NCBI GenBank assembly: GCA_013180625.2
Contig: SNVD02009909.1
Coordinates: 124,001 to 188,000 of the forward strand
Origin: Boswellia sacra
Lineage: Eukaryota > Streptophyta > Magnoliopsida > Sapindales > Burseraceae
DNA length: 64,000 bases
Direction of reading: 5' to 3'
Shown: positions 45,795 through 58,058 of the stretch, piece after piece
Position numbering within the stretch: the first letter of the stretch is position 1
How the letters are laid out: every line of letters begins with the position of its first letter
The notes under the pieces: generated by a model
Told to the model about the DNA's origin: nothing
Seen by the model: only the letters and a program-made list of their open reading frames with translations
Database searches by the model: none
Program-made: the position numbers and the translations under genes

Positions 45795-48700
45795 TTACAA
45801 CAACATTTCAATCAGGTTAGTCTTCTGAACAAGTTAATGTAACATGTTACTTTTGAGACAGACACAACTAATTTTTGTTATTTACAACTGTATGCTTGCA
45901 GCATGTGCTTAAAATGGAGCAGGAAGATTATAGTAGAGAAGAGATAGACCGGAGCTACATAGAGTTTGTTGATAACCAAGATGTGTTGGATCTTATTGAA
46001 AAGGTTTTAATATTTTTCTGTGCGACCATTTAGCTAAGCATTTTGTGTTTCCTTTTCTTTTGTCTGCTTTCTGGGCTTCACCTATTAGGAGTTGCATTCC
46101 TACAATCATGTCGTGATGGATTATTATCATCAGCTCCTATGTAACAAGTGTGCAAATTGCTTTTTGACAGAAACCTGGAGGAATAATTGCACTCCTAGAC
46201 GAAGCCTGGTATGCTCTGTTCTTTGCACTCTGTTTTTTAGATATTCTTTTGAGATGACTGAAGTTCTTTTCGTGGTTGTTTAATGCAGCATGTTTCCCAA
46301 GTCCACACATGAAACCTTTGCGTAGAAGTTGTATCAAACATTTAAAAATAATAAGTGCTTTATCAAACTGAAGCTTTCCTGCACTGATTTTACCATATCA
46401 TACTATGCAGGGAAGGTAAAAATATCCTGTCTTTGTTACATAAAACTTTTTCTTAGTTTTACAAATTTATTTTAATAAGAAATGTAAAATTTTAATAAGA
46501 AATGTAAAATTTTATGCAATTTTCATTAATTTTTGGAATCTTTCTAAACATTGAAGGTGACATATCAAGCCAATTACTTTCTGGACAAGAACAAAGATTA
46601 TGTGGTGGCTGAACACCAAGCTCTGTTGACTGCTGCGAAGTGCCCTTTTGTGGCAGGTCTATTTCCACCACTTCCAGAAGAATCATCAAAATCATCTAAA
46701 TTTTCTTCCATAGGATCACGCTTCAAGGTAACTGTGTCTCTTCTCTTTTCTAGTTCTCTTGTTTTCTTTGTCTTTTGTTATGGTGGTAATGCTCTGAGTT
46801 CAACTTGTCTAGGGTTGAGTTCTATATTTTAGCCATTTTAGTATTGGTCTGCATGTCAAATTGGAGGGTTATATTTACATTGCTTAGCTTTTCTTCACAT
46901 GTCATCCCACAAGACACAACTTCCATAACATTTCAATTTTGTAAAAGTCTCGCTGAGCCTATAGTATGCATTCAACTCTTAGGTATCAATTCTCAATCTG
47001 ATTTGTCCTTTCCTTTATAGATATGGTGAATTAATTGTAATCTGGTCTTTATTTTCCTTTCAGAAAATTTAGATTAAAGTTTTTGAGTTTAGCTTATGGC
47101 AAGCTTTCACTTTGAACTTGACTTGTGGATGTTTTTGTCTTTATGCCATTGTTCCTTCCACTTTTTGAAATTGAAAATTGATGAATGCTTGGAAGTGAAG
47201 TGCCAATAAGGTGCCCTTTGTTTGTTGATAGTTTTAGTAATGAAGTTGGCTCAATTGAGTGTGGTACACTTTTTTGAATCTTCAAATGTTTGTTCCCGAA
47301 ATGAATGTAATTATTCTCTAATTCCATTCAAGTTTGTCTTATATCATGCTTCCTAGTCAGTTTATGACTGATATTTGTGCTCTGGTTATGCCTTTTGCTT
47401 CTAGTTCTTCGGTGGTCCAATGATTCCTTCATTCCTTTTTTGTTGTAATCTTTTTTATTATAATAGAATAGTGCACTAAATGGTTGTTATATATCCAATT
47501 GTCTAAACTTCAGTTACAACTTCAATCTCTGATGGAGACCTTGAGCGCAACAGAACCTCATTACATCAGATGTGTGAAGCCGAATAATGTCCTAATTAAA
47601 GCCTCTTATTTTTTAGAATTCCAATGTCATCCAACAATTACGTTGTGGTGTGAGTAGATTATGCTTACTGCATTCTCTTCTAGATTCTATTTCTTGCCAT
47701 TTTTTCCCGATTCTCCATAATAAACTGGTTTTCTTTTATACTTTTAGGGCGTTCTTGAGGCCATTAGGATCAGCTGTGCTGGTTATCCTACTCGGCGTAC
47801 CTTTTGTGAGTTTGTTAATCGTTTTGGTCTACTTGCTCCTGAAGTTTTGGAAGGAAAGTAAGTCCCGTTAATATGCTAACTCCTGCAGACTTTCTGATGA
47901 TGATGGAGACTAATACAATTGTAGGATAAATTGCTTAATTTTCATTAGAACTCCATGTACTTTTCTTCTTCCTTGAACAGCTACGATGATAAGGTTGCAT
48001 GTCAGAAGATTCTTGATAAAAAGGGACTGAAAGGATACCAGGTGATTGGCACTTCCCTGATTGTTTTCATCATTCCTTGTTACTCTACTGCTTTATTAGT
48101 TTCGCTTGATATTTTGCTTTACTAATTGCTGCTACATTCAATATTATTAATTGTGATCCCTTTTATTAAGTTTTCTACATTTCTTTCCATGTGTATTAAT
48201 ACACAACCACCAAAAAAAGGGTTCTATCCTTTGCTTATATGTATCATTACATGTGAATGATTTTCTTGATGCATGCTTGCTTTGCAAATAGGTAAGACGA
48301 AGGTTTTCCTGAGAGCTGGTCAGATGGCTGAGCTGGATGCTAGGAGAGCAGAGGTGCTGGGAAATGCAGCCAGAACCATTTAGAGGCAAACCTGTACCTA
48401 CATTGCTCACAAGGAGTTCATCTCATTGCGTAATGCTGCTATCATGCTGCAATCTTATCTCCGAGGTATATTCTCTCTTGGATTTTGTTAAATGTGCCTA
48501 CCTCAATTAGGTGTGGAGTTCCATTTTCAACTATTTTTGCTAGGAATATGCTACATCAATGACAAAAGAATTGAAGTTGCATCGATCATGAGAAGTCTAA
48601 TATATGTTTCTCATATGGATTTTTGGGACAAGATGTAGTCATCTTGACTTAGCAAATATATAAAATAGTGTTTGAAATGAAATGAGATCCAAATAGTGGT

Positions 48701-49385
48701 GAACAAAATGGCAAATTGTTAGAATTATTTTATTTTCCTTGTCTCCATATTCATTTTAAGTATGGCTACTTGTTACTTTTCCTGATTTTGACTAGGTTCT
48801 ATATAGCTAATCCATTTTGTAACTCTAATATGGTATGCTAACTTCTTGCTCTTTTCAGGTGAAATGGCCTGCAAACTGTATGAGCAGCTGCAACGCGAAG
48901 CTGCATCTCTGAAGATCCAGAAGAATTTTCGACTGTATGTTGCTAGGAGTTCCTATTTAGCTGTTAGGTCATCTGAGATAATGTTGCAGACAGGCTTAAG
49001 AGCAATGGTTGCACGCGATGAGTTTAGGTTAAGGAAGAAAACTAAAGCTGCTATCATCATTCAGGTAGAATCACCCATCTTCAACTTAAGTATCTGTTTT
49101 ACGTGTGTGCGCTCGTGTGTATATTCATGGAAATTGCAATTTTTCTAATGAGATAGATTAATCAGCGTTTGTGGATCTTAAAATAAGATTGGAGTTTTTA
49201 TTTGAGGAAATTTATTATGACATACATTACAACACCTTTGATTTTTATCTACCTGTCATTTACAGGCTCACTGGCGTTGCCACCAAGCTTATTCTTATCA
49301 CAAGAGACTCCAAAAAGCAACTATTGTTTCTCAGTGTGGCTGGAGGTGTAGAGTAGCCATAAGAGAGCTCAGAAAGCTTAAAATG
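45795..49385 (+). pseudogene. captured myosin XI segment (motor C-half, converter, IQ motifs)
   Basis: About eleven exons of a class XI myosin, the actin motor of plant organelle transport. In order: LQQHFNQ (45795), [20 protein letters not shown] (45902-46003), KPGGIIALLDEA (46170), CMFPKSTHETF-stop-KLYQT (46290-46420), [32 protein letters not shown] (46558-46728), [20 protein letters not shown] (47514-47600, then a frameshift), [19 protein letters not shown] (47750-47859), YDDKVACQKILDKKGLKGYQ (47981), [24 protein letters not shown]-stop (48292), and IQ-type exons to 49385 ending ELRKLKM. The ATP-binding N-half, coiled coil and cargo-binding DIL domain are missing. In-frame TAGs near 46323 and 48380 and the shift at about 47607 show decay. 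Confidence 0.92.
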
Positions 49386-49544
49386 GTTTGATTTTAATGC
49401 ATAGTTTCTTTTTGCACTTGTCACATTTTTTGATGCAACATGTGGTTGCAAGAGAATAAGAGATGAAGCTAGCTTTTCCTTTATGTTTACTTTTCCTTAG
49501 AAATAAAGTAAGATAAATAGTTCAATTCTGAGATTTTTATCAGG

Positions 49545-50330
49545 ATAAAGCAGCTAATATCACGGGTGGGTCTGCAGTAGGCTCACAGGCCCTGCCAAAG
49601 CCAGAAGCATCTACTGCATCATGCAAAAATTACACTTTTAAAAAAGGCATGTTGTTTATTTTGTTTATTTTTTTTCCCTTGGAAATACTTGATTATGTTT
49701 TGGCATTGTTTGGACGCCATTAATCTCTAGCTGGATTGAAGATTATAAATTATCTTTTCAGGTGATAGACTGAGGTTTGTTGGTAACGTACCTGCTGGAA
49801 CTTCCCCCGTGCAACCTAATTTAAGGTATATTATTGCACAATTTGTAAGATTTCGTAACTTCTTGTTTTGTTATTAATACATTGATGGCCATGAAGGATT
49901 GTTGTACCTCACTAGATGGCCTCCATGACGGGCCTTTTCTATTATTATTTGAGTTGTGTTGTCCAGTTAATGTATCTATAATTTCTTTATAATTGTTTAT
50001 GCATGTAATATCTTTTTTAACCTTATTAGTCCTTTGGCCTTGTGTTTTTGGTAGTTTTCTCCCCTTGTTTATTTTATTTTATTTAAAAAAATCTAAACAA
50101 CATACTAAGACGTTGATTTTTGATTTATGTGATTTTGTATCCTTATTCTTTTACGTTGGGCAAATGGTTTCATTTATTTTATACATGCACTTTTTCTGTC
50201 TTTGATTCTAACTGTTCTCCCTATTTTAATGCAGGGGACCCATTGTTAGGCTTCGAGGCAGAGTAGTCCTTCCTTTTGAAGAATTGGAAAAGTTGCATGC
50301 AACAATCTCCTTAATCTAGTATCCATTAAT
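49545..50330 (+). pseudogene. captured middle exons of an FHA/AAA-type ATPase
   Basis: Three exons: about 49545-49648 (ITGGSAVGSQALPKPEAST..YTFKK), about 49763-49827 (GDRLRFVGNVPAGTSPVQPN), and from about 50235 (GPIVRLRGRVVLPFEE, then a stop at 50317). YTFK-GDRV-FVGN..LRGP..RGRV-LPFE is the conserved block upstream of the AAA domain in the same ATPase family as the fragment at 45498, so the myosin block appears to sit inside this gene's fragments. The catalytic AAA module is absent. An in-frame stop precedes the synthetase exons. Confidence 0.65.
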
Positions 50331-50599
50331 GAAGTGCTTCATGAATGGTTCTGTTACCCCTCTAGATACTCTAAACGTGAACCTTGGTGTTAACATTTAT
50401 CTTACTTATACCTTTTGGTCTAGCTATGTTCATGTTCTCACTGTCATCAACATGGACAAGCTACTTAGTTTTTTTTTTTTTTTAAATGCCAGCATCATAC
50501 ATCCCTTGCCTCATTTCTTTCATGGGTGTATAGAGCCCATATTCATTTAGAAATATACTATTGTTGTTTGAGTTGCTCAATTGTGTTGCCATTTTTTAG

Positions 50600-52748
50600 G
50601 TCCTTGCTATTTTGGAACTTTACAGACGTGTTTATGAAGAATTCTTGGCCGTTCCTGTTATAAAAGGCAAGAAAAGTGAGCTAGAGAAGTTTGCAGGCGG
50701 GCTTTACACGACAAGTGTGGAGGTAATTTTTTACTAACATGTAAGTTTTGATTATCTTTCTTTGTCATATTAAATGAGGTTGAGATGCATGCATTTATCA
50801 TTGTGCTTCTGTCTGAATCAAGAACATAAATGTTTGCCAGGCATTTATTCCGCACACTGGTCATGGTGTACAAGGTGCAACTTCACATTGCTTGGGCCAA
50901 AACTTTTCAAAAATGTTTGAGATAATCTTTGAAAATGAGAAGGGAGAGAAGGCTATGGCCTGGCAGAACTCTTGGGCATACAGTACTCGGACAGTAAGCT
51001 TTTATATCTGTCGCTTGAGTTGAATGATTTCACTAAATCATGCTACAGTTACAAATTTAAGTTTTTTATTATATTTTTGAAGATATAAAACACTGAGTTT
51101 TCTTAAGTTATTATTTAATTACTGTTGGTAGCTTAATTCACTTTCTTCTTGATAAATTCTATAGAAAATATTCCTTTCTGTCCATTCTTTTGCTAGGCTC
51201 GTCTCTTATTACTTTGCCGTGTAATGTAATCATGAATTTATTGTGTCATTAAGATAATATTTCATGCTGTTATTGGTGATAGTGGGTATCTGCTATCAGT
51301 TTGGCATTTTACTTTTCTGATTTGTTTGATATTTGCACAGCTTGGGGTAATGGTGATGGTTCATGGCGATGACAAAGGCCTGGTGTTGCCACCCAAAGTG
51401 GCATCTGTGCAAGTTATTGTAATTCCTGTGCCTTATAAAGATGCTGACACTAAAGGAATTTTTGATGTCTGCACTGCCACTATTGAAACCTTGGGTGAAG
51501 CAGGTATTCGTGCTAATGTGGACTTTAGAGACAACTACTCTCCTGGATGGAAATATTCACACTGGGAAATGAAAGGTGTTCCTCTTAGGATTGAAATAGG
51601 ACCAAAAGACTTGGCAAATAATCAGGTGAGCAAGAATCTCATTTTAATTTGTTGGACTTCTCTTCTACATTCATGCTATGGTTGTTGATCTGCTATTGAT
51701 CTCATAAAAGTTACGTGCTGTTCACCATGACAATGGAGCAAAAGTTGATCTGCCTAGGGACTCTTTGGTTAAGCAAGTAGAAGAACTTATTCAGAATATT
51801 CAAGACAGCATGTTTGATGCTGCAAAACAAAAACGAGATGCTTGCATTCAAACTATAAAAACTTGGGATGAGTTTGTGGAGGCTCTTGGCCAAAGAAAAA
51901 TGATCCTGGCTCCATGGTGTGATGAGGAGGTACATCAATGAAGATTCAACAAGGGAGACCTTGAAATTTGTTTTTGCATTAATTACTTGATGGTATCTCT
52001 TTTAATGTTTTAAATCAAAAGTTCTGGTTTAGGTTCTTTGTTTGTTTGATCTTCTATGACTCCCTCATTTCCTCCTCATGTTCTCTGTAGTCATAACTTG
52101 ATTATTTATCAATATTTGCACTCGTCAGTTTTGGCATTAATTTTTTACTACTATTTTCCTTTAGTTGTACTATTGCAGAATATTTATCAATATTTAGTTG
52201 TACTGGTCAGTGTTAAGCATAGTAGATGTTCGAGATCTTCTCACTCATGAAGCATGGAATGCCTTTTCTATGAACCTTGGCTGATTAAATTTTCTGTCTG
52301 TTTAATTTCTCTTAGGAGGTGGAGAAAGATGTGAAAGCGCGAACTAAGGGTGAGATGGAAGCAGCTAAGACCCTTTGTTCCCCATTGGACCAGCCAGAAA
52401 TGCCTAAAGGTACCATGATAGTGTCATTATTCGTACTAACAGTGAACTTCTAAATATTTCTATTTTAGTTGCATTTATGGAGTTGAAGGGGAGGCAGCTA
52501 GAATACCGTGTCATTTTTTGTTTGCCATTGAATAATATTTGTGGATTCATGTAGTGGAGCTTTTTTCTAGTAAATTGTTGCTGCATTAGGGAGTGGGTTT
52601 TGTGGAAATGCTTGCTTATGAATGGATAGCATTAGCCATTAATATTACATTTTTTCTGATGTTTTTATTATTAAATTTTGTAGGTAATAAATGCTTTGCC
52701 TCTGGGAAGCCTGCAAAGAAGTGGACCTACTGGGGCAGAAGTTACTAG
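50600..52748 (+). pseudogene. captured C-terminal half of cytosolic prolyl-tRNA synthetase (frame still open)
   Basis: Six exons, 50600-50722, 50841-50993, 51341-51625, 51711-51929, 52316-52409 and 52684-52748, all with GT..AG borders, join to 939 nt with no internal stop (312 codons). They cover part of the class II catalytic core ([20 protein letters not shown], then [11 protein letters not shown]), motif 3 (YSTRTLGVMVMVHGDDKG), the anticodon-binding domain (VASVQVIVIPVPYKDAD, YSPGWKYSHWEMKG, IEIGPKDLANNQ) and the C-terminal domain with the eukaryotic/archaeal-type end WTYWGRSY. The N-terminal part, including motifs 1 and 2, is missing, so it should not charge tRNA. Listed as a fragment because it lies in a transposon and lacks its own start, but the open frame is notable. 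Confidence 0.88.
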
Positions 52749-52869
52749 ATTTCTCAAGGTCTTTTGACATAGCATTTCCTCTCTTCGTTTGATTTTTGTA
52801 TTGTCTATGCACATCTGGTTTGAAACACAGGAATTTCAACAGGATGTATTTCTTTATAAAATTATTGTT

Positions 52870-53350
52870 ACTGAAAACCATGGGATATATAAATTTTTAT
52901 ATGAAATGACACAAATGTCGTACTTGTGTCACTCAGTAAATGACTCGTGTCTCACACGTTTTGTGTCACTCGGTGAATGACATATATTATAATGTCGGCC
53001 AGAAAACGACACATATAATTTTTATGTGATGTTCTTTTTGTGTCACTCAGTGAATGACAATAAATATGTTTCAACTAGTGAGTGACACAATTTAATTATA
53101 TATGTGTCGTTTGGTGACTAACACCACATTTGTGTCACTTATTGGCAGACATATTTGGTACAATCCGACACGTATGACAAATATTTGTTCCATACATATC
53201 TGTTTCTAAATGACACATATCTTGTGTTGATTTGACCAAGTGACACGTATAGGAATAAGTGACAGGTCCATTTATGTCGCACGAAAACCGACATATATAT
53301 TGATGTATGTCAATTTTTGCCCGACATAAAAAGCCTGTTTTGTTGTAGTG
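52870..53350. repeat. subterminal repeats of the nested CACTA element
   Basis: About fifteen short motifs of the type GTGTCACTCAGTGAATGACA, TGTGTCGTTTGGTGAC and GACACATAT occur in both orientations, forming many small inverted repeats up to the CACTA right end at 53350. Confidence 0.75.
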
Positions 53351-53441
53351 AATTTTCGGGACTAGGGCTTGCAATTGAAGGCCGGGGCCGGGGGCCGAAC
53401 CATCGACCTCGGCCCCGAGTTTTACCATCCCTAGATCAAAT

Positions 53442-53486
53442 CGTGTAATCATATTATTATTGAATTTCTAGCATGTGGTATCAGAG
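53442..53486 (+). mobile_element. LTR 3' end and primer binding site split from its LTR by the hAT element
   Basis: After the hAT duplication the sequence runs 32 bp to TTTCTAGCA (a plausible LTR end at about 53473), two spacer bases, then TGGTATCAGAG (53476-53486), the initiator-Met tRNA primer site. The hAT element apparently landed near the end of an LTR. The rest of that LTR should lie before 44229 but was not delimited. Confidence 0.5.
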
Positions 53487-54520
53487 TTTGGCACATGAAT
53501 CTGATGCATAATTATGATTATTTATTATGTGTGCAAAAATTGTGTGATTTTTGTGCATAAATAGTGCTCTAAACGTGCACTTTTTGTGTTATTAATGTGC
53601 ATAATTTATGCCATTATAGTGGATTATTTGTTCTAGTAATTGACGTGCAGTATAAGTGTTACAAACAAGCACATCAGTATAATGAAATTGTGTAATTATC
53701 ATGCAAAAAATACTGACTTACACGCACTAATTGTAGGAAAATCATGTGAGTTACGTGCAATTATTGTGCCAAAATTGCACAACTTACATATACAAACTAC
53801 TTGATTTCACTGTAATGAATGTAATTAATAATTTCAACTGTAACGTATTTATAACAAACTCTTTTTACAATCTAAGTTAATAAGGTATAATTAGATAGAT
53901 AAATATATTTAATTTTCTTAATTTACTTTTATTTTTTATCCATCTAATGATATTTTGTCAACTTATGCGAAATAATGAGTTGGTTGTAGATAGATTGTAA
54001 GTGCATAACATTAAAATTATGATTTTTTTTTACATAAAAAAATAATGCAATTTTTGTGGGTAAATACTGCTATTAACATGCACTTTTTGTGCTATTAATG
54101 TGCGTTACCTCTGCTATCGTAGTGCACTATTTGTTCTACATATGTGCTATTAACGTGCACTTACTGTGTCAAAATTGTCGATCACTATGCAGTCTATGCT
54201 GGATCTGTTCGATCAACGTGCCGAGGCTGTGCAATTACTATATAAAAAGTACTGACTTACGTGCAATAATTATGCCAGAATCGTGAAATTTATGCACTTA
54301 TATACTGTGCCAAAATTGTGAACTTGCGTCCACTTATTGTGCCAGAGTTGTAACTCAAGGGCACTTACTGTGCCAAAATTTTGGAACTAAGTTGCATAAT
54401 TGTGCTAGAATAAAATCATACTATTGTAATTCTTATAGGATTAGTGGAATATTTATTTATATAATTCTACTTTTTATTCAAGTTTAGTTTTATTTTTGTG
54501 GACTGCTTGTCTTTATTTGT
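53487..54520. repeat. retroelement untranslated leader with a degenerate GTGC repeat
   Basis: A loose 15-20 bp motif (RTGCACTTAYTGTGCYAAAATTGTG) recurs many times over 1 kb, in no coding frame. Position after a primer site suggests the 5' leader of an LTR retrotransposon. No gag was recognised downstream. Confidence 0.5.
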
Positions 54521-55252
54521 GTAGTTTTTCTTCTAATATAATTCGTAAGTGCTTACCACAAAAAAAAAAAATCGCAATATCGTATTCCTGATTTGAATTT
54601 CCAGACTTTTATACGCATTGTAAAGAATTGTGTAATTTGATGAAGTTTTTCATAGATTATACAAGTTGAGAAGTAGAATCAAAGCTAAAAATTGTATATA
54701 CGAACTGTAACCTGAACAAGACCGGCCCGATTTATTAATTCTTTAATGGGTAAATTCCTCAAACCTCCTATGAAATATTGAGAAATTCCGTGAAACTACC
54801 ATTGGTTTCTGAAAATACTAGGCACCTCCCCTACCATTAGTCTTTGTTAATGTATTTGAGTAGACACCTCCCCTACCATTAGTCTCTGTTAACGTATTTG
54901 AGTAGTTTTTCTTCAAATATAATTAATAAGTTCTTATCATATAAAATAAAAAAGAAAGAAAGAGAGAGAGAGAGAGACAAATCACAGTATTTTATTCCTC
55001 ATTTGAATTCTCAGACTTCAATTTATACACATCGTAAAGAATTGTGTCATTTGATAAAGTTTGCTATACATTATAAAAGTTGAAAAATAGAATTAAAGCT
55101 AAAAATTATATACCGTATTATAACCCAAACAAGCTTGGCCCGATTTATTAATTCTCTAAAGGCTCCACAAACCTCCTATCTAAGAGGTTTCAGGGAATCC
55201 CACAAAGAAATACCAGACACCTCCCCTGCCGTTAACCTTTGTTAATGTATTT
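54520..55252 (+). repeat. tandem duplication of about 370 bp containing a 42-bp duplication
   Basis: Unit 1 (about 54522-54863) and unit 2 (about 54904-55250) share GTTTTTCTTC..AATATAATT, GTAAAGAATTGTGT, AAAGCTAAAAATT, GGCCCGATTTATTAATTCT and CACCTCCCCT. Between them, 54822-54863 is repeated directly as 54864-54905. A GA microsatellite (54959-54977) lies in unit 2. No coding content. Confidence 0.75.
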
Positions 55253-57411
55253 GTTAATTAAATTAACAAAACTGATGTATTGACTAAACTACCCTAACTT
55301 ACTTTAAAACAAGGATCCGCGATGATTTGAGGTGTTGTGTACTGTGGCACCATTTATGTATTTACGTATGTTTGTACAACTTGTTAAACATTCAACAAAT
55401 AAATAATAACAATATTCAATGAATATCGATTCCAGTAGAACAGTTCTTTCTTTTTCCCCCTAAATATTTAGTTAAACAAATGTTTGATAATAAATCCTAT
55501 AAAAAATTGATGTGCCACGTGGCATATGATTATTAGCTGATTTGTAATCTAACACGAACCTCACCAAACTGGTACGATTATTTCTCCCGAAGGCTCCCAA
55601 AATCAAAATCTAAGCCTCTCTTTTCTGCCTCAACTCTCTAATCTCCACCTCTCTCGACCGCCGTGCCGACCGCCGGTCAGCTGCAGGCCGCCAACAGGTC
55701 CAGTCTTCGCCGATTATCATTTTCCGTACACCGGAGTAGCTTTCGTACTCCCTTTAATTTCTTTTCTTTTTCTTGCTTTTTTGTGTCTCTCTTATGTTTT
55801 CTTGTTAGGTTGTTAGTTATATGACTTCTTTTATGTTAGGTTTTTTTTTATTTTTTTTCCGATTGACATTGGTTTGACCTCATCATTAGTTTTGGAAATC
55901 ATAAAACTTCATTGTAATATTCCAGAACTTTTAGGATTTAAATGTAATTTTCCTGCATGTCTGGGTGAACAAGCCGCCCAAAAGGTCACTTGAGAAGCCA
56001 CATTTTAGTTTGGACAGGAGAAGCTTGTTCCCGCCTATTTCGTTTCATCCATTTCCGCTCTTACAGGTTATCTTCACTAACTTCGTCTGGGGAGTTTGAA
56101 CTTTTACCTTCCATGGCCAATTAACCATCTTGCTAATCATGGGTTGATTTTTCCCCCTTTTTTGTTATTGGCGATTGAAAATCAATAGAAATGGTTTTTA
56201 GTTCAATCTATATTTGTCTCTTTGACTGGTTTAGATGTTAATTTGAATTTTATATTTCTGTTACAAGAGATGGGTCTGTTTGAATCAAATGATGCTAGCT
56301 ATGGAGTTGATAGTTCTGGTTCTAATATTGTCTCTCCCGTGTACTCTCTCTTTCTGCAATTTCCTATGTAGTAAACCGGTTTCAGATATCTATCATGGGC
56401 TATGCACAACTCGTCATTGGCCCTGCGGGAAGTGGGAAGGTGAGTTAACCACCTGGGTTAAAAGCCTTGTGATTTTGGGTAGTTTGTGTACTGGAAAACA
56501 TGAAACTACCTTGGGAGAAAACATGAAAATAACCTTAGTCTTAAGGACTGTTTTGAAACATAACCAAACCCTATGTTTTTTTAGAGTCTAACCATGTGTT
56601 GAGTTGTCTAGTTGTCAAGTTAGATTGTTTGATATCTTAATATTGCTGGAAAGGTACCTAGCTATGCCAAACAAGTGTTTGACAAGGTGTTGGATTGTCA
56701 AGCAATACTTGATACTTGTTGAGCTGTTGATTATTATGTCTTTATTTTGAGAATTGGGAGTAAATTGGGTATATAAATAGGATGTTCGCTATGACATCTA
56801 GAAATTATTAAAAAAAAAAGCTTTTTCTTAAAAGGCCCTCCAAAAGTTGCTTATCTTTTATACCTTTTTGTCTGTGTTACTGAGCTTTTAGAGGAATCGT
56901 TCAGTATTTGCTCTTTCTGCAATGTATCACTATTTTCTTGGTGGGTTCTTGCCTTGTGAGTGATTTTGGTTAGTTTGTAGATTGAGCTTTTAGGAGAATG
57001 CTTTGTGATTTTGGTTAGTTTGTAGATTGAGCCTTAGGAGAATGCTTTGTGCAATGAGTTGCTATTTGCTTGGTGGGTTGTATGCTTCAATGACTTTTTT
57101 TTTTTAAATTATTATCAGTAAACTTACTGCTCCAGTTTGTCTCAATACTGTGAGATTGTTCACGGCCTATACATATTGTGAATCTAGATCCTGCTGTGGA
57201 AAATTTTGACTCCCCTGTAGCCATGGTTAGCGTAGTTCTTTTATTGCTTGATCACTTGGTAAGTTCAATGAAATAGTTTATTTCTTTTGTTTTGGAGCAA
57301 TTTAACGAATTTATGCTTGCAGATTTTAGAGAGCTCTTTTCTTTGGAATATGTTATGGAGGAACTTGGATTGGGTCCTAATGGTGGCCTGTTACACTGCA
57401 TGGAGTGTCCA

Positions 57412-57705
57412 TTTTAGAGAGGATATTTACATGGGTTAGTTCAAGTTGGATCATTGCAGAAAGAGATGCCATGCACCCACTTATGAACTTGGTAACATTG
57501 GTGAAAACTGATACAAACAAAATGGTAAAGTCTAAGCAGGGAGCATAAATGATTAGTTACAACAACGTGCAGCATGTTGTAGAACTTAAACAAACCTGTG
57601 AATCTAGCAAGTATACAGCACAAACTGTAAAATTCCTACGCTTCAAATGCTCCACAAATTTCCGAAGCACAGGCACATGTGAGAAAAGTTCTATCTGGCC
57701 TATCA
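57412..57705 (-). pseudogene. inverted exons of the GPN3 pseudogene
   Basis: Read on the minus strand, about 57705-57600 encodes GQIELFSHVPVLRKFVEHLK then RRNFTVCAVYLLDSQ, followed by an intron, and about 57510-57412 encodes TNVTKFISGCMASLSAMIQL then ELTHVNILSKMD. These are exactly the GPN3 residues missing between the plus-strand exons ending at 57411 and starting at 58529. The segment is therefore inverted within the gene. At the left joint the sequence is ATGGA-GTG-TCCAT, an inverted repeat made of CATGGA from one exon and ATGGA from the flipped one. The right joint lies somewhere between 57720 and 58528. Confidence 0.85.
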
Positions 57706-58058
57706 AGCATTTTAAATTTAAAGAGAACTAGAATAAATTTTAACAATAGGAGAAATGGAAATAACAGCATGGCAAGACCAAACACTTCCACTAAATTACA
57801 TCATTGTGAAAGGAAGAACTTAAAGGAACTCCAAAAATTCATTGGTAGTGACTAGGAACATTTCATAGCTGAAGAAAAAAGGGTGCATATGATTCAAAAT
57901 TATTTTTGAGCTTTCCCAAAAATAAGGAGAAAGAATGTTGTGCGAAAAACTAACGCTAATTTAATCAAAATTTTGTCAAGAGCTAAAATCACAAGGCAAA
58001 AAGACACAATCTCCACTTCTAGACGCATGAAAGTTTAGCACCAGGACACAAAAGTCTC

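Larger units (their letters stand above)
44960..53350. mobile_element. CACTA-like element nested in the hAT element
   Basis: The right end, read on the minus strand from 53350, is CACTACAACAAAACAGGC followed by TTTTTATGTCGGGC. The 500 bp inside it (52870-53340) is dense with TGTGTCACT/AGTGACACA and TGTCGG motifs, the subterminal repeats of a CACTA element. The left end near 44960 is decayed (CCTAGAAAAAAAAATTTC) but is followed by the matching run CTTTTATGTCACTAATTTTA and GTGTCACAG motifs to 45130. The 3-bp duplication is not clear. The cargo is the four-gene chimera. Left border uncertain. Confidence 0.65.
44229..53441. mobile_element. 9.2-kb hAT (Ac-like) element with nested CACTA sequence and host exons
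   Basis: Ends: GAGGGATGGCAAAAC at 44237 and, on the minus strand, TAGGGATGGTAAAAC from 53433. They resemble the Ac/Ds ends (YAGGGATG). The perfect 8-bp duplication GATCAAAT flanks it (44229-44236 and 53434-53441), diagnostic in size for hAT elements. GC-rich CCGGGGTCGGGG-type subterminal sequence lies inside both ends and also in the element at 58776. No hAT transposase was recognised. Between about 44960 and 53350 the interior is CACTA-like sequence carrying exons of four host genes, giving a Russian-doll structure. Confidence 0.85.

Noticed and set aside
57441..57623. Minus-strand ORF of 60 codons as a separate gene
   Set aside because: It reads the intron between the two inverted GPN3 exons in a wrong frame.
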